Of a DNA stretch of 64,000 bases, positions 25,280 to 36,921 are shown piece by piece. The notes below the pieces were generated by a model. The model did not search any database. It saw only the letters and a program-made list of their open reading frames with translations, and was not told where the DNA came from. The translations under genes and the position numbers were made by a program. Origin of the DNA: Ailanthus altissimus (taxonomy: Eukaryota; Streptophyta; Magnoliopsida; Sapindales; Simaroubaceae). Location: the NCBI GenBank assembly GCA_946807835.1, contig OX327703.1, positions 69,501-133,500 on the forward strand. Reading direction: 5' to 3'. Position 1 is the first letter of the stretch. Every line of letters starts with the position of its first letter.

Positions 25280-25339
25280 TCACACCGACACTGCTGCTTC
25301 GCTATTCAGATTTGGATCTTGAATACAATGAATGAACAT
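25280..25339 (-). other. Upstream ORF in the MTHFR leader, 19 codons
   Basis: On the minus strand an ATG at 25339-25337 opens a 19-codon frame (MFIHCIQDPN...) that ends with TGA at 25282-25280, 38 bases before the main start. If transcription starts near 25385, as the TATA box suggests, this is the first AUG of the mRNA, unless a leader intron removes it. Confidence 0.55.
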
Positions 25340-25412
25340 GAAACAAGATATGAATGTTAGTGAGGTTGAGGTGGTGAGGGCCAATGTTCAAGTTGGACAT
25401 ATTTCTCTTTCA

Positions 25413-25421
25413 TTTTATATA
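25413..25421 (-). promoter_or_regulatory. TATA box of MTHFR
   Basis: The minus strand reads TATATAAAA, about 172 bases upstream of the start codon. This predicts transcription start around 25380-25390. Confidence 0.6.
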
Positions 25422-25845
25422 CTTTTTGCATAGCACCGACAATCCCGCTTCCAACACACGCGGAATTCAATTCCACGTCACCCCATAACAATCTATTATT
25501 TATTTATTATTACTGTCAATTTTAAAATTTCTTTTTCTATATAAAATATTTGACTAAACTCGCTTATTTCCAATGGAGCGAGACTTGCATCTCACATTTC
25601 TTGCATCATCACCAAAATAAAATCTACATTATCACTAAATAATTAAAAAATTTGAAATATTATTTAATTTTTTTAGCGTAGATTTTTTTAAATTATAATA
25701 AAATAATTTTAATTTATTTTTATCTAGATTTATAGATAACACCACAATAAATGGTAGGTAATATTAATAATTTATTATAATATTAAAAAAATTAAAATAT
25801 TATTTTAAATATATAATATTATTCTTTAAGAAAATCAAATTTTTA
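25422..25845. other. Upstream flank of MTHFR
   Basis: Promoter-proximal, increasingly AT-rich sequence. No other gene or clear element seen. Confidence 0.5.
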
Positions 25846-27720
25846 TAATTTTGAAGTTTATTAAAATAGGAGATAATACGTTAACGATGTTGAGATTTAT
25901 TATAATTTTTAGTTTGAATTGTTAAAGTTAATTTAAATTTGGTAAAGGTAGGTGATGGGTGTTTTTTTTTTATTATTTATTTATTTAAAAAGCAAGATGA
26001 TCTGCTACTTGTGGTTAAGCTTTGTAATAAGGATTTAGAAAGATCGAAATATTTGCTACTGCACTAAGACTAATGATTTTGTTTAGTAAAAGAATAAGAC
26101 TAGGTTGTTGAGCCCTAGTCTGTGTTATAGGTCCACAGCTAGCTCTGAGACCGATTTATATTCCAACTTAGCTTTTGCAATGAAAGGACAATTTATTTAA
26201 AGTTTTTTTTAGGTCATATCTTATTGTTAAAAGTCAAATCTCTTATATCATAAGTATTTAAGTTCTCGAAAAAAACATATTAAAAATCTCCAAAAAAAAT
26301 TATATTTCTTATGTCACCCGTAATTTTGAATTATTTTATAAATCTTTCAAATATTTTTAAATTTTGATTATTGAAATTTTTTACTTTTAAATCATATGAA
26401 ATCACATACTTTTACTTTAATAAAAATATGTGCTTCAAGTCTTTTAACATTACACTATTACCGTAAATATTATAAAATTATGTATTTAAATAATAATGAG
26501 AGAGGTTAGAACTAATTTTCTAAAATTAAATTATTTTAGAACCGTAAAGTGTAAAATAGAAATTCTACACTAATATTTGTTTATTTTTTGTTTACAAAAA
26601 TAGAATTTCTAATTAATGATGGCTACTATCCAATGAGTGGACCAACTACTATCTACTCCCACCCAAAAGGCAAACATTTGATTTGCTTTTTGGTTGTTGA
26701 GTGGGTTATTTTTAATATTTTAATATTATTTATTCTGTATACAGTGTACTAATAGTAAAGTGATCAAATCTCTAAGATTTGAATCTCATTCCCACAGGAG
26801 TTAGAGAACATTTGCTTACACTTTACTTTATTTTATCAACTTTTACCTTACGTGCCCTAAAATTTACGTTACTTGTTACTTGTTTTAAGGGTTTTATTTT
26901 TATTCTTCTTAAAAACTAAAACTTTCAAATCTCTATAGATACTAATTGAAATACAACTCATAAATTAGAACATACAATTAAAAACTAAAAAACGTAGATG
27001 AAAATTTTAAAATGACTCAATTGCCCAATAAAATTTTATATGCTATTACCTCTACCATATTACTTAAGGGATTATCCAATGATATTTTACTATTTAATAT
27101 GTCAATTAATATACATAAAAAAAAGGAAGAGAAAATCTAAAATAGGTAGCACAATTTTATTGAATAATCTTATAAAAATAGCATTGTACAAGATTTTCTC
27201 TTGTAATGATTATACTCTATAAAAATATCATTATACAAAACATTATCAAAAGAGTATCCTAATATATATGGTTTTATGTAACAATTTTTGTATTATTCTC
27301 TCTTATGTGAGGACTATCTTTTTATTTATTTTTTGTTAGAATTATTTTTTTCTTCTATAGAAGGGTTGAATTTGCCCAATTGAAGATAATATTATTCACT
27401 TTTGTTGTAAGGGAAAGGAGTCAAATATTCATCTATGTGCAAATGTATCCATAAATTTTTGTAATTCTCTGATTATTATATTAAAACCTTATAATATTAT
27501 ATCTTTAATATTTTTCATTAATGGTATTACTTTTTTTAAATAAAGAAAAAAGCATCCTGACATTATCATAACATCACTTGGGATGTCAGTAGAACTATCT
27601 ATCCTTTATGAGTTGGTCCACAACTTACAAAAACAATGTAACACACAAAAAAAACAGACCCACTTGTTCCTATGTGAAAGTCACTCAACTTCAACTAGCT
27701 GCTCAAACGTTAAGTCAAAA
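25846..27720. repeat. Copy A of a dispersed 1.7-1.9 kb repeat
   Basis: It aligns in blocks with 34460-36125 in the same orientation. Shared words include AAGTTTATTAAA-TAGGAGA, GTTGAGATTTATTA, CTTGTGGTTAAGCT, AACTTAGCTTTTGCAATG, CACAGGAGT, ATTTGCTTACACTTT, ATTATCATAACATCA, ATGAGTTGGTCCACAACTTA and CACTCAACTTCAACT. Blocks are separated by AT-rich unmatched DNA. There is no coding potential; it may be an old non-autonomous transposon or a segmental duplication. Confidence 0.75.
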
Positions 27721-28379
27721 ACTTAAAAGCGTGCAATAAAAAATAAGATCAAAAATTTAAAATGTGCAGTGAAAAATAAGAGTAACCCGTAAAGAAACTA
27801 AACGATTATAACACTATATTCAGATCCTCTGTAAATCTTTCTTTTTATTTCTAAATTGTTTGAAATCTTCAAAATTTCAGTACTTTTTAAGTCAACATAA
27901 ATCTTATAAATATAAAAAATGATTTTAAACATATATATAATATTATTTACTATCAAATACATGAATAAAAAAAATTTATCGAATAATATTTGATATATAA
28001 AAATAATTATTTAACACGACAATTTTATTATATGAAAGAAGCAAATAAAAATGTCCAATAGTTTCAATTTGTAGAAAATTATAATTTTTAACACGAAATT
28101 GTACTTCTCCAGACTATAACAATTTAACTTTCTTTAAAATTTACAACACATTATAGATACAAGAAGGACAAGCAATATCTAATACTCAGCTAATAGTAGC
28201 ATTAAATGTTAAAGAAATATCAATGATAAGTAAGTGCATATTTGAGGGGGTCTTATTAATTGTCGCAAAATATTTCAGGTAGTTACGCTTCCAATGCTCA
28301 TCCTCATTGTAATGGAAACATTTTTCTTTTGTTTTATTCTTATGTTAGGGCTTAGATAAGTGTTGCTTTTGAAGATTCA
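27721..28379. other. AT-rich intergenic DNA
   Basis: No gene or recognisable element seen; possibly continues into degenerate copia sequence towards 28380. Confidence 0.4.
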
Positions 28380-29050
28380 TGTTGGGTGTTTGTTTTATTT
28401 ATTTATTTTTTAAATTTCTCTTTGAACCTTCTAGAAGTCCTCGAAGTAGAAGATGTAGCACCTTAAACATAGAGGGTCATGCCCCATTTGTTCAAGTTCT
28501 TTTGAGCTATTTCAACATGTTATGTAGATCAGTATAAGTGAAGGTGAATCCTTACATGTTAAAATTCATGGTGAATGTGCAAATAATCTTGGAAGTGATT
28601 GGAGAATCAAGCTGTTCTCCAAAGCATTGTTCAGTAAGATATCCATCTTTTCCAACCTCTCAATATAAGATATAATATTGAGGATATGGAGGCTCGTAGT
28701 TACAAGACCATCATTTGATAGTTTAGCTTGAAAGAGAAATTTGATAACCCTATATATTTTCACTTGAGGTCGGTCACCAAATAACTCATTCAGGTGGAGC
28801 ATTATATTGCTAGTATTGTCTATGTGGACATACTCTCTTTGCAGCTCCATAGACATTGAGGCGAGTATGTATGATTTGACTTTCAAATCATTATCCAACC
28901 ATATCTGATATATCTTATTTTTTATGGAAAAGTATAATTAGAAATACCTTCAAGGCAGGTGCTGATCAATTATATATTTAAGTTTATCAAAATCTAGAAC
29001 AATTTTGAAATTCATAAGCCAATTAGTATAATTTTTTGCACTTTTGAGTT
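28380..29050 (-). pseudogene. Relic of a Ty1/copia gag gene
   Basis: The minus-strand frame 28898-28566 (110 codons) reads like the central part of copia gag (UBN2 family): KSYILASMSMELQREYVHID, HLNELFGDR, a run with FQAKLSNDG, then LILQSLP. Upstream to about 29050 the same strand gives NWLMNFKIVLDFDKLKYIID, matching the family's N-terminal region but interrupted by stops. Downstream to about 28380 broken pieces of the C-terminal part can be followed. No LTRs were found, so this is an isolated fragment of a larger lost element. Confidence 0.72.
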
Positions 29051-29246
29051 GGTGTGCATAAAAAATATGAACCAATGGGTTATTTGAGGCTATTTAATCT
29101 TCACAAGATAAAATAAAAAAAATGTTAATGAAATATTTCAATCGCTAATAAATAATATTTTAAATAATGAGTATAGTAGTTATACATTTTTTTAATTTTA
29201 AAAAACTCTCTCATTATTTTACATAATCTATTTTTTTTTCAAACGA

Positions 29247-29552
29247 GAAAAAGATAATTTAAAATTTTAAACTATATAGTGAAAAATATACTATATTGAT
29301 ATTTTACTCAAACCCCCACACTTTAGCAATATTGACTTTTGTGAATTCAAAAGGTAAATAATTATTGTCAATTGCATCTTATGCAATTTTTACTGCTGAA
29401 AAAAAGATAATTTTAAATTTTAAACTATATAGTAAGAAGTAGACTATATTGATATTTTTACTCAAGCCCCCACACTTTAGCAATATTGACTTTTGTGAAT
29501 TCAAAAGGTAGATAATTATTGTCAATTGCATCTTATGCAATTTTTACTGCTG
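29247..29552. repeat. 153-bp tandem direct repeat
   Basis: The unit 29247-29399 is repeated at 29400-29552. Both contain CCCCCACACTTTAGCAATAT and AATTGCATCTTATGCAATTT in the same order, with few differences (such as CAAACCCC versus CAAGCCCC). Each unit includes the palindromic TTGCATCTTATGCAA. Confidence 0.9.
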
Positions 29553-30626
29553 ATCTTAAATACACTTTATTTGCACACTTTAACAATTTAAGATTTGTAT
29601 TGCAGATTAACATGACAATCATTAAATATATATTACTGATACTACTTATACACTTTAACGATCTAAGACAATACTTTTACATATATTTATCTCATCTCAT
29701 ATTTTACTCTTTATTTATATCAAAATTAGGGCACAATTTAATTGTAAAACATTAAAAAAAGCCCAAATCTTAAAAAAAAAAAAATTTGAATTACAAAATT
29801 TAAAAAAGTCTAAATATTATAAGCCCAATAAATAGTTCATAACTAAAAAATCAAACTAAATTTTTTTTTATTGGTTGAGTCTAATTTGGTTATATATGTT
29901 TAATTCGATTTTTTCGGTTCTATAAATCAAAAAAGACCCTGAATTGGTTCACTTTTTTTTTTTTTTTTTGGTTGAGAAAACCGAATTGAACTGCCCTTGC
30001 ATACCCTTAGTTATCGCCAGTGACGTAAGTGATGTGAGTATTGCCGTTTCTTTTCTCATTTGATGGGCTTATTCTGAGGTTTGGATATTTTGATACGAGC
30101 ATTGGCAAGGGCACAAGATCAAGATGAAAGCCTTGTCGATAGGTTTTGTTAGCATCTCAAGTGCAAATTAAGTACCTGTATGTTTTTCAATGTAAAGTTA
30201 TTTTAAGCATGTCTTGTTTGTTACAATTTTCTGTGCTAGTCATTTTCTATTATTTTTCTCAATTAACCCATTGTTCAAATTTAGAACATTTAGACTGTTA
30301 ATTTTTATTTTATTCTATGATATAAAAATTGAATCCCAAATTTTTATTTAATCTAAAAATTATGTATCAAATTAATATTAAATAATATAAAATTTAAAAT
30401 TATTTATTACATATAATATTTATTTAATATAAAAATTTAAAATACCTAATATTACTCATTTATAAATCCTAAACCTGTCACTGAAATTCTGCAGGTGTTA
30501 AGAATAAGCCATGTACAACAGTAGAACAAAGAGTAAGAATTAAAGACGGGGTCCAAATTTGAGCCATCCGAATATTGATTTGGTCCAAACGGCTAAGATC
30601 ATGTTTATTCCTAATAATTTGCAAAA
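29553..30626. other. Upstream flank of the COQ2-like gene
   Basis: AT-rich spacer and promoter region. A poly-T run lies at about 29952-29970. No TATA box could be assigned with confidence, and no further gene is seen. Confidence 0.5.
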
Positions 30627-33600
30627 ATGTTGTCGTTTTGTCTCTCTCGCTTTTCACATCGCAGCAGAAGATTCCTAAACCCCTCTGTGTCCCTCCTTAG
30701 CAACTACAAATCATCCGCCATCATCTCTCCATCTCATCCCATCATAAACCCTAACCCTAATTTAATTCCGTTCACTAGGTCGCACCATTGGACTTCGAAT
30801 TTTAAGGAAAATTTCAGATATGTATCAGTAGCGAGTATTTCTACGACACCTTCAGGAGTTGAGAAAGAGACTAGTAATGGTAATGGTAATAGTAATGAGA
30901 TATCGTGGATTGAGTTGTATCTGCCGAGAAGAGCGAGGGCTTATGCAAAGCTTGCTCGTCTGGATAAGCCAATCGGAACATGGCTGCTGGCTTGGCCTTG
31001 TATGTGGTCAATTGCAATGGCTGCATCCCCTGGACACCTTCCTGATTTCAAAATGATGACTTTGTTTTGCTGCGGAGCACTGCTTTTACGGGGTGCTGGT
31101 TGTACTGTTAATGACCTCCTTGATAGGGATATTGATAATATGGTAACTGCAAGTTTATACTCCTTAATTTGATTATGTTTTGATGGTTGTTTCTACTGCT
31201 AGAATTAGATGGTTATATTAGATTTTCTTGAAATGTAGGTGGAACGTACAAAGTTGAGGCCAGTGGCTAGTGGTCTTTTGACTCTATTTCAAGGGCTTTC
31301 TTTTCTTGGATTTCAATTGCTTTTGGGTCTTGGGATTCTTCTCCAACTGAATAATTATAGGTTAGTGTTTTTCAGATTAACAACATTAAAATTTGAGAAT
31401 GGCATTGTATTTTAAACCCCAACTTAATTAGAGTATTTACTTTTCTAATTGTCAACATAAACCCCAACTTAATTAGAGTTTTTTCCCTTTTTCTCTTTTG
31501 GTTTATCATCTAGTCAATCAGCAGTTCTTTGGGCTTCTTGAAGCTGATTTTTCTTTCTTTTTTTTTTAACAGCCAGATTTTGGGGGCTTCACCTTTGTTG
31601 CTAGTCTTCTCCTATCCCCTCATGAAGAGGTTCACCTTTTGGGTAATCATGTTTATATATCTGCCTTTTCTGTTATTTTCTTGAAATTTTTCATCTTACT
31701 ATACTGAACTGTTTCATGTAGAATGACTGATGTGCTTGTATAACGAAACTATTTTGGTTCAGCCTCAAGCCTATCTGGGCTTGACCTTTAACTGGGGAGC
31801 CTTATTAGGATGGGCAGCAGTCAAAGGGAGTTTAGATCCAGCTGTTGTGTTCCCAATGTACATCTCTGGATTTTTCTGGACTCTTGTATATGATACAATA
31901 TATGCACATCAGGTATAATGATGTCTCTTGAAAGTTGTAATGACTTCAGCTGTGCCCTGGCCTTGAATTTTTTTATATAATTAAATTCTGCAGACATTTT
32001 TGGTAAAGAAGATTCCTGGGTTTGTAAAATATCTTGGCCTTTTGTCTTTGGGATATGCTATTTTTCATTCTCTTTTTTGTTTACTTTCAGAGAAATATCT
32101 TGTCGGGGAAAATTATGACAAATGATTAAAGAAGTTAGAGCACCAACCTGGGATAGTCTTATCCGTTTAGTTTATTGACTACCAAGACTGTAAGGTCTGG
32201 CAGTAGTCCCCCATTTAGAACTCAATGAACTTAGAAAGGTCAAGGGATTTCTTGGTGTCAAAAAAGTGGTTAACTGGGATATTGTAAAGACTTTTTGATT
32301 CTGGGGTGTTGTTCTTCTTCCACTTTATTGTTTAAGATTTTATTTTTAACAATCCATTCTCAGCTTATATTATAACCATTATAGATTGTTCATTGTTTTA
32401 GGGTTCCAAATATTCATCTATTTAAGTGATCTAGAGATACCTTCTCTGCTTCTCATTGTTGTTTAAAGATTTTACGATCCAAAGATCTAATGAGATGGAG
32501 TAAGTATATGTAGATGACTCTTCATTTTGCTACATAGTGAATGATATGTAAGACTACGTACTCAGGATAAAGAAGATGATCTGAACGTTGGTGTAAAATC
32601 TACTGCTTTGAGATTTGGGGATTCAACAAAGGAATGGATCACAGGGTTTGGAATTGCATGCATTAGCAGTCTGGCCCTTAGTGGATTCAATGCTGACATT
32701 GGTATTTACTTTGCTTTCCCTCTTCTTCATGTTTCCCTTGACTCCTTTTTCTTTCTTCAATTATTTATGGACTTTATTACGGCACAGGTTGGCCATATTA
32801 TGCTTTTTTAGCAGCTGCATCTGGACAGTTAGGTTGGCAAATATGGACAGTTGACCTATCAAGCCGTGTTGATTGCAACAGGAAGTACGTATTAAGTTGA
32901 AGAGAATTATGTGATTTTCATTGGAAGCTTCTATGTTTCAAGTCTGCCAACTTGAATACATCATTTTGTTTCTATGGATCACCTTGAGGAGATACTAACC
33001 ACATTTCTCCTCCCCTTTTGGAGGTTGAAATGGTAGGCTAATATAGAACTATGGATGCCAGTCTTATTAAAACAATAAGACCCCTTGTCCAATCCGAAGC
33101 CAATCTCATGTTTGGCACAAAAATGAAAGGGAGAGGTTAAATAGTATGGGTCCGGACCAGGGCCCTCTATTTATCTTCTAAAATAGAGACTAACTTATCT
33201 CATGGCTCCTTGTGGATAAGCTATTCTCTAATAAAAGTAAATTTAAGTATTCATAAATTAATGATTAATAAAAATCAATGCTATAAAGTAAATATACAAT
33301 TAAACATATTTATTATTATAAATAAAAGTTATATAAATATTTAAAAATAAATTAAATATTTAATTAGTTTCCATTTGCATTAATGTAGAAAAATTAATAA
33401 TTAAGTAAACATTTAAATAAGTAATTATCTTTTAACATTTTAATAATAAGATTATATATATTATCCAATCATATTCTAGCCTATCTAATCCTAACAATTC
33501 CAATTTGATCCTATCCTGCCTAGCATACCATACTTGTTTACGCGAGTTTAGGGGGATGACACTAATACCTTGTTATATCTAATGTTGGCAACTTGCTTTC

Positions 33601-33871
33601 CGGTTCTATTTTTTGTATTTGCTCTTTTGTTTTATATGTTTTTTTTAATGTCCTTTTAGTGTGCAGGGCCCACTTGATTGTTGCATCTAGTTAACTGTTA
33701 TTATAGGCTTTGTTTATGCTGAATGTAAGCAAATATATGTTTTCTTCAGTTATTAAAATCATCAACTCCCTAACTCCTTTCACTTGTTCTTTTCTTGGTT
33801 CTAGATTTGTCTCCAACAAATGGTTTGGTGCTCTAGTTTTTAGTGGGATTCTATTTGGAAGACTTGCATAA
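30627..33871 (+). CDS. COQ2: 4-hydroxybenzoate polyprenyltransferase, mitochondrial, 385 aa, 7 exons
   Basis: A UbiA-family membrane enzyme that attaches the polyprenyl tail to 4-hydroxybenzoate in ubiquinone synthesis (called PPT1 in Arabidopsis). Exons: 30627-31142, 31239-31360, 31573-31642, 31763-31912, 32566-32701, 32788-32884, 33805-33871; every junction is GT-AG and in frame. Residues 1 to about 85 are basic and serine-rich, fitting a mitochondrial presequence. The first Asp-rich prenyl-diphosphate/Mg site is NDLLDRDID at residues 162-170. The second is [13 protein letters not shown] at about 279-291. Hydrophobic helices alternate throughout. The sequence [21 protein letters not shown] before the first helix is typical of COQ2 rather than of plastid UbiA enzymes (homogentisate prenyltransferases). 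Intron 4 carries a SINE relic. Confidence 0.95.
32130..32290 (+). mobile_element. Diverged 3' part of a SINE in COQ2 intron 4
   Basis: The stretch around TTGACTACCAAGACTGTAAG, GGCAGTAGTCCC, TTTAGAACTCAATGAAC and AAAGGTCAAGGG matches, in order and spacing, the 3' half of the SINE at 47410-47629. The 5' part with the polymerase III boxes is not recognisable here. The boundaries are approximate. Confidence 0.6.
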
Positions 33872-34459
33872 TGACCATAGAGGTACAATGACTTCCTGGT
33901 ATTTGTAACTTGTGCTATATAACTTCTAGAATTCTCCCAGGGTTACATTAGTTAATGTTGGTTGATGAAATGGAAATGCTGTATAACAATAACGATCTAT
34001 TATGTCATTTTTTTTAGGGTAGTGCTAGACTTGCATAGTTATAAATTGGGATGCAAAGTTTATAAATTAGTAACTACTATTTGTTAAGTAGTTATTTATT
34101 TTTTAATTCTCATTAATATGGTAGTTATACGATACCGATCAGCGTAGAACACATCAAATGTTATATTAGTTGGGATACAAACTTTGTACTCCAATTGTAT
34201 CAGCATAGCATTACAGAAACATCATAATCAATGGCAAGGAAACATCTTTGTAAGTTTTATAGTTGTTCAGTTGTCTAACAGGTGGGCAGCCAATCCACAA
34301 TACACACTATACTAACATGTGTGTCACAGTTTTATATCGTTAAACCTTTTTAGTCAGTTGTTTATCAATTGCGTTATTTTAATTCATTTCTTACTAGTCG
34401 TTGGATAACAACTATTGGCTCTATTTTCATTCAAGATTCTGATGTGTTATTGCATCGGA
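33872..34459. other. 3' flank of the COQ2-like gene, with a MITE-like element
   Basis: Presumed 3' untranslated region followed by spacer. At 34019-34214 a short element with GTARTGCTA ends is listed separately. Confidence 0.45.
34019..34214. mobile_element. MITE-like element with GTARTGCTA ends
   Basis: Left end GTAGTGCTAGACTTGCATAG, and the reverse complement of the right end GTAATGCTATGCTGATACAA, agree over the first nine bases with one mismatch. Internal words TTGGGATGCAAAGTT (left) and GTTGGGATACAAACTTTG (right) resemble those of the element in MTHFR intron 1, suggesting one family. Non-coding. Confidence 0.5.
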
Positions 34460-36125
34460 TGTACTCTTTTATAAAGTTTATTAAATAGGAGACAATACTC
34501 TAATTAAAGTTGAGATTTATTAGAATTCTTAATTTGAATTACTGTAGGTAATTTACATTTGGTAAAAGGTAGTTGATGGGTATTATTTTTTAAAGCAAGA
34601 GGGTCCATTTGTGGTTAAGCTATGTAATGAGATTTAAGCTATTACACTAAGACTAGAATTTTTTTTTTAATCTTCTTTTGAAATAAGATTAGGAAAAAAA
34701 TTCTAGTCTTAGTGTAATAGCTCAAGTTGTTTGAGTCTCTACTATTTTAGTTTATATGCATGGCTATATTAAAGACTCGTCTATATTATAACTTAGCTTT
34801 TGCAATGGAAGGACAATTTTTAAACAAGTTTTTTAGGTTATATAAAATACATTTTCGGTGTTTGAAGTCAAAACTCTTATATTGTTGTAAAATGCATTAT
34901 TAATTAAATCAATTAAAGTTCACAATTAAAAAAAAATCAGATAGATATGAGTTTGTGTTTTACTAAGCTCAAAATCATAAGTATTTAAATTCTTAAAAAC
35001 TTGTTCAATACCATGAAATTTCTTTTTAGTCACGCATAATTTTAAATTATTCAACAAAATATTTTAAGTATTTTTTTATAAAAATTTTATCATTAAGAAT
35101 TTGTTTGAAATTTCCCTTTTTTAAATCATACAAAAGCACATTCTAATGATGGTTTGGAGAGGTTAGAACCAATTTTTTAGAATTAAAATTATTTTATGTA
35201 AAATATAAATTTCTAAAAAGAACATACCACTCCACGTATTCAATAACCTTGTGATATTTCTGTAGGTACTAATTAAATCAAGTGACCAAATCTTTTAAGA
35301 TATGAATCTCACTCTCACAGGAGTGGGAGAAGATTTGCTTACACTTTTTTCTTTTTGGATTTTGAATATTACATTATGTCTATTTATATATTAATGTTAT
35401 AATCCAAGATTGGAAATTAAAATTCAAAATGGATCAAATTTTTTTTTTTTTAATTAATACTCGAAGCAATCGTCTCTCTACAAATTGGAGGGTCAAACCT
35501 TCAATCAATCACAACAAAATAAAATATGGGAAAATTTCAAAAATAGCCGAACTTGTGAACTAGAAGGGATTTAATTTTTTTAATCACCATTTTAATATTT
35601 TAACTTTTATAGTGAACGGACAAAAACACCCCCTCCATTTTGCACATTCGATCATAAACTTAAAACGTGCAACTATCAAGTTGACTCTATAGTAGAAAAA
35701 AAATCTTATATGATGCTGCCTCAACCACGTCATGTGGTATCTCAATATTTAATGAATCGACCAATTATAATTATGCATAAAAAATACAAGGAGAAAATTT
35801 AGAATAAGGCGCATGGTTTTATTGGATACTCCTACGAGGACAACACCATAGAAGACTTAAGAGCTTTGTTACCGCTTCGCCCAGCTCTCCCACCGTATTA
35901 ACTGCTGGCCAGTGATTATACCCTACAAGGATAACATTACACAAATGCCACCAAAAAGAACATCCTAATAGCATTATCATAACATCAATTTGGGAGCAAG
36001 CAGATCTATCTATTCAACATGAGTTGGTCCACAACTTAAAAACAATATAAGAGACAAAAACCAGACACACCATTTGTTCCATGTGGTGTCACTCAACTTC
36101 AACTTGCTGCTGCATCTCAGATCCA
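34460..36125. repeat. Copy B of the dispersed 1.7-1.9 kb repeat
   Basis: Diverged partner of 25846-27720 in the same orientation; see that entry for shared blocks. This copy contains a strong inverted repeat at 34637-34722 that copy A lacks. No coding potential. Confidence 0.75.
34637..34722. repeat. 38-bp inverted repeat with 10-base loop
   Basis: The left arm 34637-34674 begins AGCTATTACACTAAGACTAG, and the right arm 34685-34722 is its reverse complement with about two mismatches (36 of 38). RNA from either strand would form a near-perfect hairpin. Confidence 0.9.
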
Positions 36126-36921
36126 ACATCACTGTCTAATTACAAAAGAAAGAGAAAAAGAAAAAAAGAGGATTCTTAAGCAGTTTTAACATTTTCGGCC
36201 AATCAATATGCTGTTTATGTGCATCAATGAATAGAGTGCAAATAATTCTTATTATCTGGGAAAAAAAAATGAAAAAGAAAAAGAGAGAATGATATTACAT
36301 GTGAAGAAAAATTACATCTTCTTACAACATTTGCTCATGAACCCTGTGTGCAAAAGAAACAACCTTGTTTACAGGAAGGGTTCGAACTTCTGGTACAACA
36401 ACATTGTGGTCATGAGGACCATGGATATACGGAAATTGAATCCTTGTTCTATGACAGTATTTGCCAAGGCTAACCAATTGGTACCAATTACCAACTTCAG
36501 TTACACATCTACCTGCAATACAATCAATATCTGCAGTTTATATCACGACGTATTGGGGAATGTGTTACAATGTTGATCACTATTCAGACCATCTCTACTC
36601 AAAGACACAAACGCCTTGAGAAACAATCACAATGAAAGGAAAAAATGACCTACAAACATTACATTTTGACAGACTAGTAAGACCGATGAATGGAATGGAA
36701 AGTGAACTGTAACTAACAGCACTAAAACAGTTTGCTGCAAGCAATAAATTTCAACACAAGCTAAATTAATGAAAATCATTTCAACAACTCTAATCCAAAT
36801 AAATTATTGTCTCCATAAATCCTCAATAAGTGTGAATAATTGGAGAACATGGTCAGGAGATTCATTGAAATTGAAAGAGAAAAAAATCAATCAAAAATTT
36901 TACTTACTCCTCACAGTGACA
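36126..36921. other. 3' flank of the ASHH-type gene
   Basis: Spacer that should hold the 3' untranslated region of the minus-strand SET gene. A plus-strand frame at 36289-36576 has no motif and is not supported. Confidence 0.45.

Noticed and set aside
24885..25322. Plus-strand frames of 112-145 codons opposite MTHFR exon 1
   Set aside because: Antisense to a strongly conserved exon. Their composition follows from the MTHFR codons and no domain is visible.
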